From positions 186,001-250,000 of the forward strand of contig NKIU01000002.1 of assembly GCA_002256245.1 (NCBI GenBank): a DNA stretch of 64,000 nt, in the 5' to 3' direction. Positions 42,975-52,213 of the stretch are shown piece by piece. A program made the translations under genes and the position numbers. The stretch's first letter is position 1, and the number at the start of each line of letters is the position of its first letter. Source of the DNA: Pseudorhodobacter sp. PARRP1. GTDB lineage: Bacteria > Pseudomonadota > Alphaproteobacteria > Rhodobacterales > Rhodobacteraceae. The notes below the pieces were generated by a model. The model saw nothing but the letters and a program-made list of their open reading frames with translations, was not told where the DNA came from and did not search any database.

Positions 42975-45122
42975 TTACCCCCGTGCCTTCAGTTGCAGCC
43001 GCCGTGCGTGCAGCACGGGTTCGGTGTAACCCGACGGCTGCACGCGGCCCTTGAACACCAGATCGCAGGCGGCCTGATAGGCGATGCCGTCAAAGCCGGG
43101 GGCCATCGCGCGGTAGGCCGGATCGCCCGCGTTCTGGCGATCCACCACCGCCGCCATCTTGCGCAGCGCGGCATCGACCTGGGCCTCGGACACAATGCCG
43201 TGGTGCAGCCAGTTGGCGATATGCTGGGCAGAAATCCGGCAGGTGGCGCGGTCTTCCATCAAGCCTATATCATTGATATCGGGCACTTTTGAGCAACCCA
43301 CGCCCTGATCAATCCAGCGCACCACATAGCCAAGGATACCTTGCGCGTTGTTCTCGACCTCACGCAAAACCTGCGCTTCGGTCCATTTCTGATAGGTCGC
43401 AAGCGGGATTTCCAGCACGGTTTCGACATAACCGCGCCGCCCGCCTGCTTTCAGTTTCGCCTGCACCGCCGCCACGTCGATCTTGTGATAATGCAGCACA
43501 TGCAGGGTCGCGGCGGTGGGCGATGGCACCCAAGCACAGCTTGCACCGGCCTTGGGGTGTTCGATCTTCTGCTCCAGCATCGCGGCCATCAGATCGGGCG
43601 CGGCCCACATGCCCTTGCCGATTTGCGCGCGGCCCTGCAGGCCACATTCAAGGCCAATATCGACGTTTTGCGTCTCATACGCGCCGATCCACGCCTTGCG
43701 CTTGATGAAATCCTTGCGGCTGAACGGGCCTGCCTCCATCGAGGTGTGAATCTCATCGCCGGTGCGATCCAGAAAGCCGGTGTTGATGAAGGCCAGGCGG
43801 TGGCGGGCGGCGTGGATGCAGGCTTTCAGATTGACGCTCGTGCGGCGTTCTTCGTCCATCACCCCCAGTTTCACGGTGTTGGCGGGCAGGCCAAGGATGG
43901 CTTCCACCTTGCCAAACACCTGATCGGCAAAGGCGACTTCCTCGGGCCCGTGCATCTTGGGCTTGACGACATAGACCGAGCCGGTTTGCGAATTGCGCAG
44001 GCCAGAGGTTTTCTTCAGATCGTGCATGGCGATCAGGCTGGTGATCAGCGCATCCATCAGGCCTTCAAAGATTTCCGAGCCATCGGGCAACAGGATCGCC
44101 GGGTTGGTCATCAGATGGCCGACATTGCGCACCCAGAGCAGCGCCCGGCCCTTGACGGTCAGCGTGCTGCCATCGGGGGCGGTAAAGCTGCGGTCGGGGT
44201 TCAGGGCACGGGTGATCTTGCGACCGCCTTTGCTCAGGTCGGCGGTCAAATCGCCCTGCATCAGGCCAAGCCAGTTGGCATAGGCAAGGGTCTTATCCTC
44301 GCCATCAACGCAGGCCACCGAATCCTCGCAATCCATGATCGCCGACAGCGCCGATTCCAGCACCACATCGGCCAGCAGCGCCTGATCGCGGCTGCCAATC
44401 GGGTGGGCGCGGTCGAATACCAGTTCGACATGCAGGCCATTGTTGACCAGCAGCACCGAATCCGGTGCCTTGGGGTTGCCGCGGTAGCCTGCGAATTTTG
44501 CGGGCGTCACCAAGGGCAGGTCATCGACCAGCAGCGCGCCATTGGCGACGTAATAGCGCCGCGCATCGGCGTGGCTGGTGCCGGCAATCGGAAACGCCTC
44601 GTCCAGAAACACCCGCGCGCGGGCGACGACGCGCGCGCCGCGACCGCGTTCATAGCCGCCCGCCGGGGCAGGGCTGCCCATCGCATCGGTGCCGTAAAGC
44701 GCATCATAAAGGCTGCCCCAACGCGCATTGGCGGCGTTCAGCGCGTAGCGGGCGTTGGTGATCGGCACCACCAGTTGCGGGCCTGCGATGGTTGCAATCT
44801 CGGGGTCAACGTTGGTGGTGTCGATCTGGAAATCGGCAGGCTCTGGCAGCAAGTAGCCGATTTCGCTTACGAAATCCTTGTAGGCCACCGGATCATGTGC
44901 GGCGTTGCGGTGGTTTTTGTGCCAGGTGTCGATCTGGGTTTGCAGATCGTCGCGCTTGGCCAGCAGGGCTGCGTTGCGCGCGCCCTCGGTCTGCGCCAGA
45001 TCGGCCATGCCTGCCCAGAACCTATCGGCGGCAACGCCAGTGCCGGGCAGGGCTTGCGCCTCGATGAAATCTGCCAGCACCTGATCCACCTGCAAACCGT
45101 GCCGTGTGACGCGCGTAACCAT
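42975..45122 (-). CDS. glcB: Malate synthase G
   Basis: The 715-aa protein matches the long G isoform: residues [13 protein letters not shown], the substrate region [52 protein letters not shown] and [20 protein letters not shown]. The catalytic Asp is in the C-terminal [19 protein letters not shown] block. It condenses glyoxylate with acetyl-CoA to malate, as used in the glyoxylate or glycolate route. No isocitrate lyase gene is near. It is a single gene. Confidence 0.97.
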   Translation of the reverse strand: MVTRVTRHGLQVDQVLADFIEAQALPGTGVAADRFWAGMADLAQTEGARNAALLAKRDDLQTQIDTWHKNHRNAAHDPVAYKDFVSEIGYLLPEPADFQIDTTNVDPEIATIAGPQLVVPITNARYALNAANARWGSLYDALYGTDAMGSPAPAGGYERGRGARVVARARVFLDEAFPIAGTSHADARRYYVANGALLVDDLPLVTPAKFAGYRGNPKAPDSVLLVNNGLHVELVFDRAHPIGSRDQALLADVVLESALSAIMDCEDSVACVDGEDKTLAYANWLGLMQGDLTADLSKGGRKITRALNPDRSFTAPDGSTLTVKGRALLWVRNVGHLMTNPAILLPDGSEIFEGLMDALITSLIAMHDLKKTSGLRNSQTGSVYVVKPKMHGPEEVAFADQVFGKVEAILGLPANTVKLGVMDEERRTSVNLKACIHAARHRLAFINTGFLDRTGDEIHTSMEAGPFSRKDFIKRKAWIGAYETQNVDIGLECGLQGRAQIGKGMWAAPDLMAAMLEQKIEHPKAGASCAWVPSPTAATLHVLHYHKIDVAAVQAKLKAGGRRGYVETVLEIPLATYQKWTEAQVLREVENNAQGILGYVVRWIDQGVGCSKVPDINDIGLMEDRATCRISAQHIANWLHHGIVSEAQVDAALRKMAAVVDRQNAGDPAYRAMAPGFDGIAYQAACDLVFKGRVQPSGYTEPVLHARRLQLKARG

Positions 45123-45260
45123 CGGACCCTCGCTGTTTGGCTTTGCTCAGGCGATAGCAGAATTGCGCGGGCTGCGAAAGTTTTGAAGCAGCGGATTTTC
45201 TCGGAAAAGACGAAAGCACTTTTTGGGGATTCTTGATGATGGCGGGAATTGGCTGAATAG

Positions 45261-45276
45261 TTAGCGGATATGCTAA
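45261..45276. promoter_or_regulatory. ArsR-type operator, site 1
   Basis: TTAGCGGATATGCTAA is an imperfect palindrome with TTAGC/GCTAA arms 42 bp upstream of the arsR-like start. A second version lies over the start codon. Two such sites in front of a self-regulating ArsR-family gene are typical (inference). Confidence 0.6.
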
Positions 45277-45309
45277 GTTTCTGTTGGCTCGAATCTGGAA
45301 GGCTGTTAC

Positions 45310-45325
45310 TTAGCGATATGGCTAA
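45310..45325. promoter_or_regulatory. ArsR-type operator, site 2, overlapping the start codon
   Basis: TTAGCGATATGGCTAA has the same TTAGC/GCTAA arms as site 1 and contains the ATG of the regulator gene at 45318. The centres are 49 bp apart, near five helical turns if 10 bp per turn is used. Confidence 0.6.
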
Positions 45326-45653
45326 ATATGACCCCGACCTTTCGCTGATCTTTCAGGCTTTGTCTGACCCGACCCGGCGCGCGATGCTGGCGCGGATTGG
45401 GCTGGGGGCGGTGCCGGTTTCGGAACTGGCGCGGCCCACCGGATTGGCGCTGCCGACGGTGATGCGCCACCTTGCGGTGCTGGAAGATGCGGCCTTGATC
45501 AGCACCGAGAAAACCGGGCGCACGCGGATCTGCCATGCGCGCCCCGAAACTTTGGCCGCCACCGCCGACTGGTTGGGCGAACAGCGCGCGATCTGGGAAG
45601 CGCGCACCGACCGTTTAGAAGCTTATGTTGCGCAATTGATGAAGGAGCCCTGA
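45318..45653 (+). CDS. ArsR-family transcriptional regulator
   Basis: The 111-aa protein begins MAKYDPDLSLIFQALSDPTR and contains the winged helix-turn-helix PVSELARPTGLALPTVMRHL and the wing SEKTGRTRICH-like segment (STEKTGRTRICHARP). It lacks metal-binding Cys, so it belongs to the non-metal ArsR group usually linked to SRPBCC proteins. It is the first gene of a three-gene operon (2 bp before the next ATG) and probably represses itself through two TTAGC/GCTAA palindromes. Confidence 0.88.
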   Translation: MAKYDPDLSLIFQALSDPTRRAMLARIGLGAVPVSELARPTGLALPTVMRHLAVLEDAALISTEKTGRTRICHARPETLAATADWLGEQRAIWEARTDRLEAYVAQLMKEP

Positions 45654-45655
45654 AG

Positions 45656-46129
45656 ATGAGCCTCGATCTGAACCCCGAAACCGATCTGGTGTTGACGCGC
45701 GAGATCAACGCGCCGCGTGAAATCCTGTATAAATGCTGGACCACGCCCGCGCATCTGGTGCATTGGTTCGTGCCCAAGCCGCATAAGGTGACGGCCTGCG
45801 AACTGGATGTGCGGCCCGGTGGCAAGTGCAACACCACGTTCGAGGTGGACGGTGTGGAGATGCCGAACAACGGGGTTTATCTTGAGGTGGTCCCGAACGA
45901 AAAACTGGTGTTTACCGACACTTACACCGAAGGCTGGAAGCCCAATCCCGAGCCTTTCATGACCGCGATCCTGACCTTTGAGGACATTGGCAATGGCCGC
46001 ACCCGCTATACCGCCATCGCGCGGCACCGCAGCAAGGAAACCGCGGAAAGCCACAAGCAGATGGGGTTCTATGACGGTTGGGGCACGGTGGTTACTCAGT
46101 TGGAGGAATATGCGCAGGGGCTGAAATGA
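45656..46129 (+). CDS. SRPBCC (AHSA1-like) protein 1
   Basis: The 157-aa protein has the Bet v1-like fold sequence: REINAPREILYKCWTTPAHL near the start, WFVPKPHKVTACELDVRPGG, and the C-terminal MGFYDGWGTVVTQLEEYA helix. These proteins bind hydrophobic ligands; AHSA1-like members with an ArsR partner are widespread and of unknown ligand. Its stop overlaps the next start by ATGA. Confidence 0.88.
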   Translation: MSLDLNPETDLVLTREINAPREILYKCWTTPAHLVHWFVPKPHKVTACELDVRPGGKCNTTFEVDGVEMPNNGVYLEVVPNEKLVFTDTYTEGWKPNPEPFMTAILTFEDIGNGRTRYTAIARHRSKETAESHKQMGFYDGWGTVVTQLEEYAQGLK

Positions 46130-46572
46130 TGGCTGATCGCACCATGATCATGGAGCGGGTGATCAAGGCGCCGCGCGCTGTGGTGTGGGGGGCTTGGGTC
46201 AACCCTGTCAGCCTGCCGCAATGGTGGGGGCCGGATGGGTTTTCCTGCCGCACCAGCCGGATTGATCTGCGCACCGGCGGCGAGTGGTTGTTCGACATGA
46301 TCGGCCCCGACGGCAAAGTCTATCCCAACCATCACCTTTACGTGCTGATCCAGCCGCAAAGTCGGATCGAATACACGCTGCTGTGGGGCGAGAACGGGCC
46401 GAAACACGCCGATGCCGCGGTTGATCTGACCGAGGAGGGCGGCCACACCAAAGTGACGATGCGGATGGTGTTTATCACGCCGGAAGAATGTGCGCAGGCC
46501 AAAGGCTTTGGGGCCGAGGCGCTGGGGGTGCAGACCTTGGGCAAGCTCGCCAAAGCCATCGGCGCGGATTAA
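46126..46572 (+). CDS. SRPBCC (AHSA1-like) protein 2
   Basis: The 148-aa product begins MMADRTMIMERVIKAPRAVV and shares the fold and motif order of the preceding protein: WVNPVSLPQWWGPDGFSC, then RTGGEWLFDMIGPDG and a C-terminal FGAEALGVQTLGKLAKAI helix. It is thus a tandem paralogue. The ATG overlaps the previous stop; a second ATG follows directly. The gene converges on the small DUF2256 gene, with a four-base overlap of the stop regions. Confidence 0.87.
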   Translation: MMADRTMIMERVIKAPRAVVWGAWVNPVSLPQWWGPDGFSCRTSRIDLRTGGEWLFDMIGPDGKVYPNHHLYVLIQPQSRIEYTLLWGENGPKHADAAVDLTEEGGHTKVTMRMVFITPEECAQAKGFGAEALGVQTLGKLAKAIGAD

Positions 46573-46739
46573 TCGGTGTTGGGGGCGGCGCTGCGGCCCC
46601 CTTTGCCTTTGCGGCAGGCGTCAGAGCAGTATTTTACCTGCTCCCACGTTTTCTCCCAAGCCTTGCGCCAGACCATCGGGCGGCCACAGGCGGCGCAGGT
46701 TTTGACGGGCAGGTCGGATTTCTTGCGCATTTTCGCCAT
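46569..46739 (-). CDS. DUF2256 small zinc-ribbon-like protein
   Basis: The 56-aa protein reads MAKMRKKSDLPVKTCAACGR, then PMVWRKAWEKTWEQVKYCSD and a basic tail. It has two CxxC-type Cys pairs (CAAC and CSDAC), so it probably binds zinc. It starts inside the photolyase stop codon (TAATG), so it is translationally coupled to the photolyase gene. DUF2256 genes are often found next to cryptochrome/photolyase genes. The function is unknown; it may assist the photolyase. Confidence 0.88.
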   Translation of the reverse strand: MAKMRKKSDLPVKTCAACGRPMVWRKAWEKTWEQVKYCSDACRKGKGGRSAAPNTD

Positions 46740-48208
46740 TACAGATCCAGACTGAGTTGGCCATGGCTGGGCTGCGGACGTTTGGGCGGGCGGGAGGCTT
46801 GACGCTCGATCACCTCGGCGGCCGCGGGGCGGGGGGCGGGTTTGCTGCGCAGGCCCCAGACAGCCTCGCGCGCGTCACGTTGGGCGGTGGTGACGTCGAC
46901 GATGGGTTCGGGATAGCGGCGGCCCAGCACGCGGCCGGCACCTGACCACCGCCACGGCGCTTGCAGGTAAGCGTCTGGCACGGCTTGCAATTCGGGTATC
47001 CAGCGCCGGGTGAAGCTGCCGGTTGGGTCTTGGTCCAGCCCCTGTTTCACCGGGTTGTAGATGCGCGGCACATGGCTGCCGGTGGTGCCCGATTGCATCT
47101 GCACCTGCGGCCAGTGGATGCCGGGTTCATAATCGGTAAAGCGGCGGGCCAGCACCGCGCCCGTCACCCGCCAATCCAGCCACAGATGGTAGGACGCGCA
47201 GGCCATCACCATGGCGCGGGCGCGAAAGTTCAGCCAGCCCGTCGCCGCCAGATAGCGCAGGCAGGCGTCCAGAAACGGCAGGCCGGTTTCGCCCTGCGTC
47301 CAGGCGTGCAGGCGGGCGGGGTCGCTGCTGCGGCGCAAAAGCTCAGCCGAGGATTGCAGGCAGCGGGTTTCGATGGCGGGCTGATCTTCAAGCTTCTGGA
47401 TGAAGTGATCGCGCCAGGCGAGGCGGCTTTGGAAACTGGCCAAAGCGCCCGCCCAGCCGCCGCCGGGATGCGTATCCGTGCGGGTTTGGGCGGCCTGCAC
47501 CACCTCACGCAAAGACAGCGCGCCCAAGGCAAGATGCGGGGAAAGCCGCGAGCATGCCCGCTCGGCCGTCAGCGGCGACGACATCGCCGAACGGTAGGGC
47601 GCGCCGCGTTGGGTCAGGAAACTGTCCAGCAGATCAAGCCCTTTGCCGCGCCCGCCGTGCTGGCGGTGGGCACATGTATCCTCGGCCAGCCGCAACGCGC
47701 GGGCGGTGGGGATCAGGCCGGGTTCAAGGCTGGGAATGGCGTTCAGCGCGGGGGCGTCAAGCTGTGGGGCGGCCATGAAGCTGTCGCGCTGGCCTTGCCA
47801 TTGGCTGCGGCTGGCGGGGCCGCGGCGCACGCCCGATTGGGGCAACTCGTCCCACAGGATGCCCGCATCCTGCGCCCAAGCGGCGACGCGGCGGTCGCGG
47901 GCGTAGGTGAAGGCGTTGCCGGTTTCTTCGTGGCTGACGATGCGGGTGATGTTGTGCTGGCGGCACAAACGCGCAAGCACCGCCTGCGCCTCGCCCACGC
48001 GGATCACCAGCGGCGCGCCAAGCTGGCCGCGCAGATCCTCCAGACATTCGGCGGTGAACGCCCATTGCCGGGCCGAGGTATCGGGCAGCGCCCAGTAATC
48101 GGGTTCCACGATATAAAGCGGCAAAACCGCGCCAAGCCCTGCCGCATGGGTCAGCGCCGCATGGTCATGGGCGCGCAGATCGCGTTTGAACCAAATGAGA
48201 ACATTCAT
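46739..48208 (-). CDS. Cryptochrome/DNA photolyase family protein
   Basis: The 489-aa protein begins MNVLIWFKRDLRAHDHAAL. The N-terminal alpha/beta antenna domain includes HEETGNAFTYARDRRVAAW. The FAD-binding helical domain contains RLSPHLALGALSLREV, FQSRLAWRDHFIQKLED and the conserved TGWLNFRARAMVMACASYHLW and PGIHWPQVQMQSG stretches. The family repairs UV pyrimidine dimers with blue light or acts as a light sensor; which applies here cannot be told. A basic proline-rich tail ends the protein. It is co-translated with the DUF2256 gene. Confidence 0.9.
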   Translation of the reverse strand: MNVLIWFKRDLRAHDHAALTHAAGLGAVLPLYIVEPDYWALPDTSARQWAFTAECLEDLRGQLGAPLVIRVGEAQAVLARLCRQHNITRIVSHEETGNAFTYARDRRVAAWAQDAGILWDELPQSGVRRGPASRSQWQGQRDSFMAAPQLDAPALNAIPSLEPGLIPTARALRLAEDTCAHRQHGGRGKGLDLLDSFLTQRGAPYRSAMSSPLTAERACSRLSPHLALGALSLREVVQAAQTRTDTHPGGGWAGALASFQSRLAWRDHFIQKLEDQPAIETRCLQSSAELLRRSSDPARLHAWTQGETGLPFLDACLRYLAATGWLNFRARAMVMACASYHLWLDWRVTGAVLARRFTDYEPGIHWPQVQMQSGTTGSHVPRIYNPVKQGLDQDPTGSFTRRWIPELQAVPDAYLQAPWRWSGAGRVLGRRYPEPIVDVTTAQRDAREAVWGLRSKPAPRPAAAEVIERQASRPPKRPQPSHGQLSLDL

Positions 48209-48384
48209 GGAACATAGAGATAGCGGCGGATTTGGGGCTGTAAAGGGCGGATGATGGCAAGTGCTGGCGTGGCGCGGGCGAAACGCTTGGATTACTGGGA
48301 TTTTTGGCGGCCGGTTTTTCTGCGCCGTGGTGCGTGATTGCGGGATCGGCTGGCAGATGGCGGCGAATCGGGGTGGCGGGGGGA

Positions 48385-48416
48385 GCCTCCGGCGGGAGTA
48401 TTTGGGCCAAGATGAA
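48385..48416 (+). repeat. Dispersed intergenic repeat (GAGTATTTGGGCCAAGAT type), copy 2
   Basis: All 32 bases are identical to 29973-30004. It lies in the 278-bp region between the divergent photolyase gene and pepN, about 70 bp upstream of the pepN start. Confidence 0.8.
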
Positions 48417-48486
48417 TGGCGCGCGCGGCGCTTGGGGCTTGCGGAGTGCAGGGGATTGCGAAAGCTTGGGCCAAAAGGAGACCGCC

Positions 48487-51096
48487 ATGAGCCTTGCTGA
48501 TCCGCGCACCATCCGACTGGCCGATTACCAGCCCTACAGCCATCTGGTCGAGCGGGTGGAGTTGACGTTTCGGCTGCATCCGACGGCGACGCGGGTTCTT
48601 GCCCGGCTGCATCTGGCCGCCAACCCGGCGGCGCGGGCGGGCCAGGATTTGCGGCTGGATGGCGAGGGGCTGCGGCTGATCGCTTGCACGCTGGACGGGC
48701 GGGCGGTGCAGCCGCGGGTGGACGCGACGGGGATGACGCTGGCGGCGCAGGTGTTGCCTGCGCAGCCGTTCGTGCTGGAAACCGAGGTGGAGATCGCGCC
48801 CGAAGGCAACACCGCGCTGGAGGGGCTTTACATGTCGAACGGCATGTATTGTACGCAATGCGAGGCAGAAGGGTTTCGCAAGATCACTTATTATCCTGAT
48901 CGCCCCGATGTCATGGCGCGGTTTCATGTGCGCATTGAGGCCCCCGCTGATATCCCTGTGCTGCTCTCCAATGGCAACTGGGAAAGCGCCGGCGATGATG
49001 GCGAAATTGATTATGGTTTCCTAGGGCGGGATGCTCACTATTCTGAATGGTATGATCCTTGGCCCAAGCCCAGCTATCTGTTCGCCCTCGTTGCTGGCGA
49101 TCTCGTAGCTCATCGCAGCCACTTTAATCGCAAGAGCGATGGGAATGAGATCAGCCTGAATATCTGGGTGCGGCCCGGCGATGAAGACCGCTGTGACTGG
49201 GCGATGAAGTCGCTCAAGAAAGCAATGAGATGGGACGAGGATGTGTATGGGAGGGAATACGATCTGCACATCTTCAATATCGTCGCCGTTGATGACTTCA
49301 ATATGGGCGCGATGGAGAACAAGGGGTTGAACATCTTCAACTCCAAGGCTGTTTTGGCCAGTTCGGAAACAGCGACGGATGATGACTTTGCCCGCGTGGA
49401 AGCGATCATCGCGCATGAGTATTTTCACAACTGGACAGGCAATCGCATCACCTGCCGCGATTGATTTCAGCTGTGCCTGAAGGAAGGGCTGACGGTGTTT
49501 CGCGATCAGCAATTCTCGGGCGATTTGCGGTCACATGCGGTGAAGCGGATCGAGGATGTGCTGATGCTGCGGGCGCGGCAGTTTCGCGAGGATGGCGGGC
49601 CGCTGGCGCATGCGGTGCGGCCTGACAGCTTTGTCGAGATCAACAATTTCTACACCGCGACCGTTTATGAAAAGGGCGCGGAAGTGATCGGGATGCTGAA
49701 GCGGCTGGTGGGGGATGCCGATTATGCCCGCGCGCTGGATCTGTATTTCGCGCGCCACGACGGGCAGGCGGCGACGATTGAGGATTGGCTGCGGGTGTTT
49801 GAAGACACCACGGGCCGCGATCTGACCCAGTTCAAGCGCTGGTACACCGAGGCTGGCACGCCGCGCCTGTCGGTGGCCGAGGATTGGGCGGATGGCGTGT
49901 TCACGCTGACCTTTACGCAAGTGAACCCGCCGACGCCGGGGCAGCCGCAGAAGGGGGCCAAGGTTATTCCGGTGGCGGTGGGCCTATTGAACCCGAATGG
50001 CGATGAGGTGGTGCCGACGACGGTGCTTGAGGTGACGGAAGCCCGCCAAAGCTTTGCGTTTACCGGACTGGCGACGCGGCCTGTGGCGTCCATCCTGCGC
50101 GGGTTTTCGGCCCCGGTGCTGCTGGAACGGTCGGTGCCTGCGGCGGAGCGCGCTTTCCTGCTGGCGCATGATACCGATCCGTTCAACCGATGGGAGGCGG
50201 GGCGCAGTCTGGCCAAGGAAGTGTTGGCGCGGATGATCCTGGACGGGGCGGCACCAAGCGCCGATTTGCTGGATGGCTTGCGCCGGATCGCCTTTGATGG
50301 CGGCCTCGACCCAGCCTTCCGCGCGCTGGCTTTGCGCCTGCCGGGGGAGGACGATATGGCCGCCACCTTGCACGCGGCGGGGCATGTGCCGGACCCGGCG
50401 CGGATTTACGCGGCGCGACGGGCCTTGCAACAGGCTTTGGCCGCGCATCTGGCGGCGGGCTTGCCTGCGTTGGAGGCTGCGTGCCGCGTGCCGGGGGCGT
50501 TTTCGCCTGATGCCGCTGCTGCAGGCAAGCGGGCGCTGCGGCTGGCGGCGCTCTCGCTGCTCGCACGGTTGGACGGCGGTGTGGCGGCGCGGGCGGCCTA
50601 TGCGGCGGCGGACAATATGACCGAGAGTTTCGGCAGCTTGGCCATCCTACTGGATATTGGCGCAGGCGACGCGGAACTGGCCGATTTTGCCGCGAAATGG
50701 CAGCAAGACCGGCTGGTGCTGGACAAGTGGTTTGCGGTGCAGGTTGCGGCCTCCGCCCCCGACAAGGCGGCGGATGTGGTGCGGCACCTGACGCAGCGGG
50801 CGGATTTTGATTGGAAGAACCCCAACCGATTCCGCGCGGTGATCGGGGCGCTGTCGGGCAACCACGCGGGGTTTCACCATGCCTCGGGCGAGGGCTATGC
50901 GCTGCTGGCCGATTGGCTGATCACGCTGGACCCGAAAAACCCGCAGACGGCGGCGCGGATGTCCACCGCGTTTGAATCCTGGCCGCGATATGATGCCGAC
51001 CGTCAGGCGATGATGCGGGGCGCGTTGCAGCGGATTTTGGCCGCACCGGGGCTAAGCCGCGATCTGTCGGAAATGGCGGGGCGGATGCTGGGGTAG
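48487..51096 (+). pseudogene. pepN: Aminopeptidase N (PepN) gene with an in-frame stop codon
   Basis: The gene starts at 48487 behind AAGGAG and would encode about 869 aa, the length of E. coli PepN, but TGA at 49462-49464 stops it after 325 codons. Before the stop are GAMEN (FNMGAMENKG) and the zinc motif HEYFHNWTGNR. After it the same frame continues FQLCLKEGLTVFRDQQFSGD, where relatives have CRDWFQLCLKEGLTV, so a Trp codon TGG became TGA. The third zinc ligand (Glu of LKEGLT) lies beyond the stop, so the truncated product should be inactive. The stop falls in a low-G+C patch (about 49000-49475). A sequencing error, a true mutation or a chimeric assembly are all possible. Confidence 0.88.
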
Positions 51097-51134
51097 GGTG
51101 GATCGATTTTCACGCGGTTGGGGGCGGCCAAACG

Positions 51135-51343
51135 CGGGCGGAAACAGGAAACGCATCGCGTTTCCCCGGCCGTGCGTGCGGTTAGCCACTGAAGTCAGGT
51201 GAGCGAGAAACCCCATGAGGCCAGCGTCCGACCCGGCGGGCGAGAAGCGCCCGCCGAGGGCGGGGCGGGCGCTGGCCGAGCCTTTGGGGCCCGGCGGTTC
51301 CGGCTGCATCGGGACCGCGTGGCGAAGGCGATGGCCTTCGCCA
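51135..51343 (+). repeat. About 210-bp dispersed element, copy 2 (plus orientation)
   Basis: This is the inverted partner of 32358-32565. Reading frame +1 gives SEKPHEASVRPGGREAP, then GAGRAF and RVAKAMAFA, conserved with copy 1 although the DNA differs at many positions. It fills most of the 361-bp stretch 51097-51457 between pepN and the lysozyme-like gene; the rest of that stretch holds nothing I can name. Confidence 0.65.
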
Positions 51344-51457
51344 GATTGAAGGTAGTTCCGCGAAAATCTTTCCCCGCGGGGGGGGGCTTGTGGAAATGGG
51401 CTGTTGAGGCGGCTGTTTCCACAAGATGTTGTGGGCGTGCTGCCGTTTGCGCTGCTG

Positions 51458-52033
51458 TCAGCCTGCGCAATAGGCCTGCTTGGCCGTCCACGCTGCGATA
51501 TCGGCGCGGACGCGGGATTTGCTCATCGGGCCCCAATCACGCGCCACGCCGCGGTTGCCCTTGCCCGAAACCATGCCATCCCGGCCCACCTGCCGCGCGA
51601 TGATCTTCACGGCGCAATCAAGGTTGGCCGCACCGCTTTTCAATTCGGACCCGGTGTTGGCCTCGCAAGCGTAGGCGTTGGCGGTCTGGGTGGATATCTG
51701 CATCAGGCCATAGTAGCGGCCAGCCCCTGCGGCGCGGGCGTTGTAGCCGCTTTCATACTTGGCCACCGCCGACATCACCCCCACCCAGAAGGCGCGGCGA
51801 TCATCCATCGAGGCGGTCTTGTAGCCGGGGCACCAGGTTTCGATATCGCCCGGCACGCGGGCCGCAAGTTTGCTGTCGTATTTTTCCACCGAGACGAGGG
51901 CTGCGTTGGTCCAGTTTGCCGCCTCTGGCACATGATCCCAGCGCATTTTGGGCAAAACTTCGGCCATTGCTGCCGGAACCAAGCCAAGAAAGAACACCGA
52001 GAAGGCCGCGCCGAGAAGGAAAGTAACCCGCAT
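51458..52033 (-). CDS. Lytic transglycosylase/lysozyme-like (SLT) protein, secreted
   Basis: The 191-aa protein opens with signal peptide MRVTFLLGAAFSVFFLG, cleaved after LVPAAMA. The SLT-like core has the catalytic Glu in AVAKYESGYNARAAG and the following YYGLMQIST motif of goose-type lysozyme folds. Four Cys could form two disulfides in the periplasm. It would cleave peptidoglycan. It is divergent from gatB. Confidence 0.87.
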   Translation of the reverse strand: MRVTFLLGAAFSVFFLGLVPAAMAEVLPKMRWDHVPEAANWTNAALVSVEKYDSKLAARVPGDIETWCPGYKTASMDDRRAFWVGVMSAVAKYESGYNARAAGAGRYYGLMQISTQTANAYACEANTGSELKSGAANLDCAVKIIARQVGRDGMVSGKGNRGVARDWGPMSKSRVRADIAAWTAKQAYCAG

Positions 52034-52213
52034 TGATCCGTCACAAGTTGCGCCGCACCTGCATGGCGACAGGCCCGCGTATCAGGGCGAATCGGCAATC
52101 GGGCAAGTTTGGCGGCCCCGCGCGCGCCAATATAGGCAGCTTTCCGCCCGCACCGCCCTTGCAGCAATCGCGCCGCCTGCCTAAACAGGGGGCGAAAACC
52201 ACGGAGTGCCGCC

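Noticed and set aside
43341-45236. 631-codon plus-strand open frame opposite glcB
   Set aside because: It is the antisense shadow of malate synthase G; composition is His/Gln/Arg-rich and no family motif or ribosome site fits.
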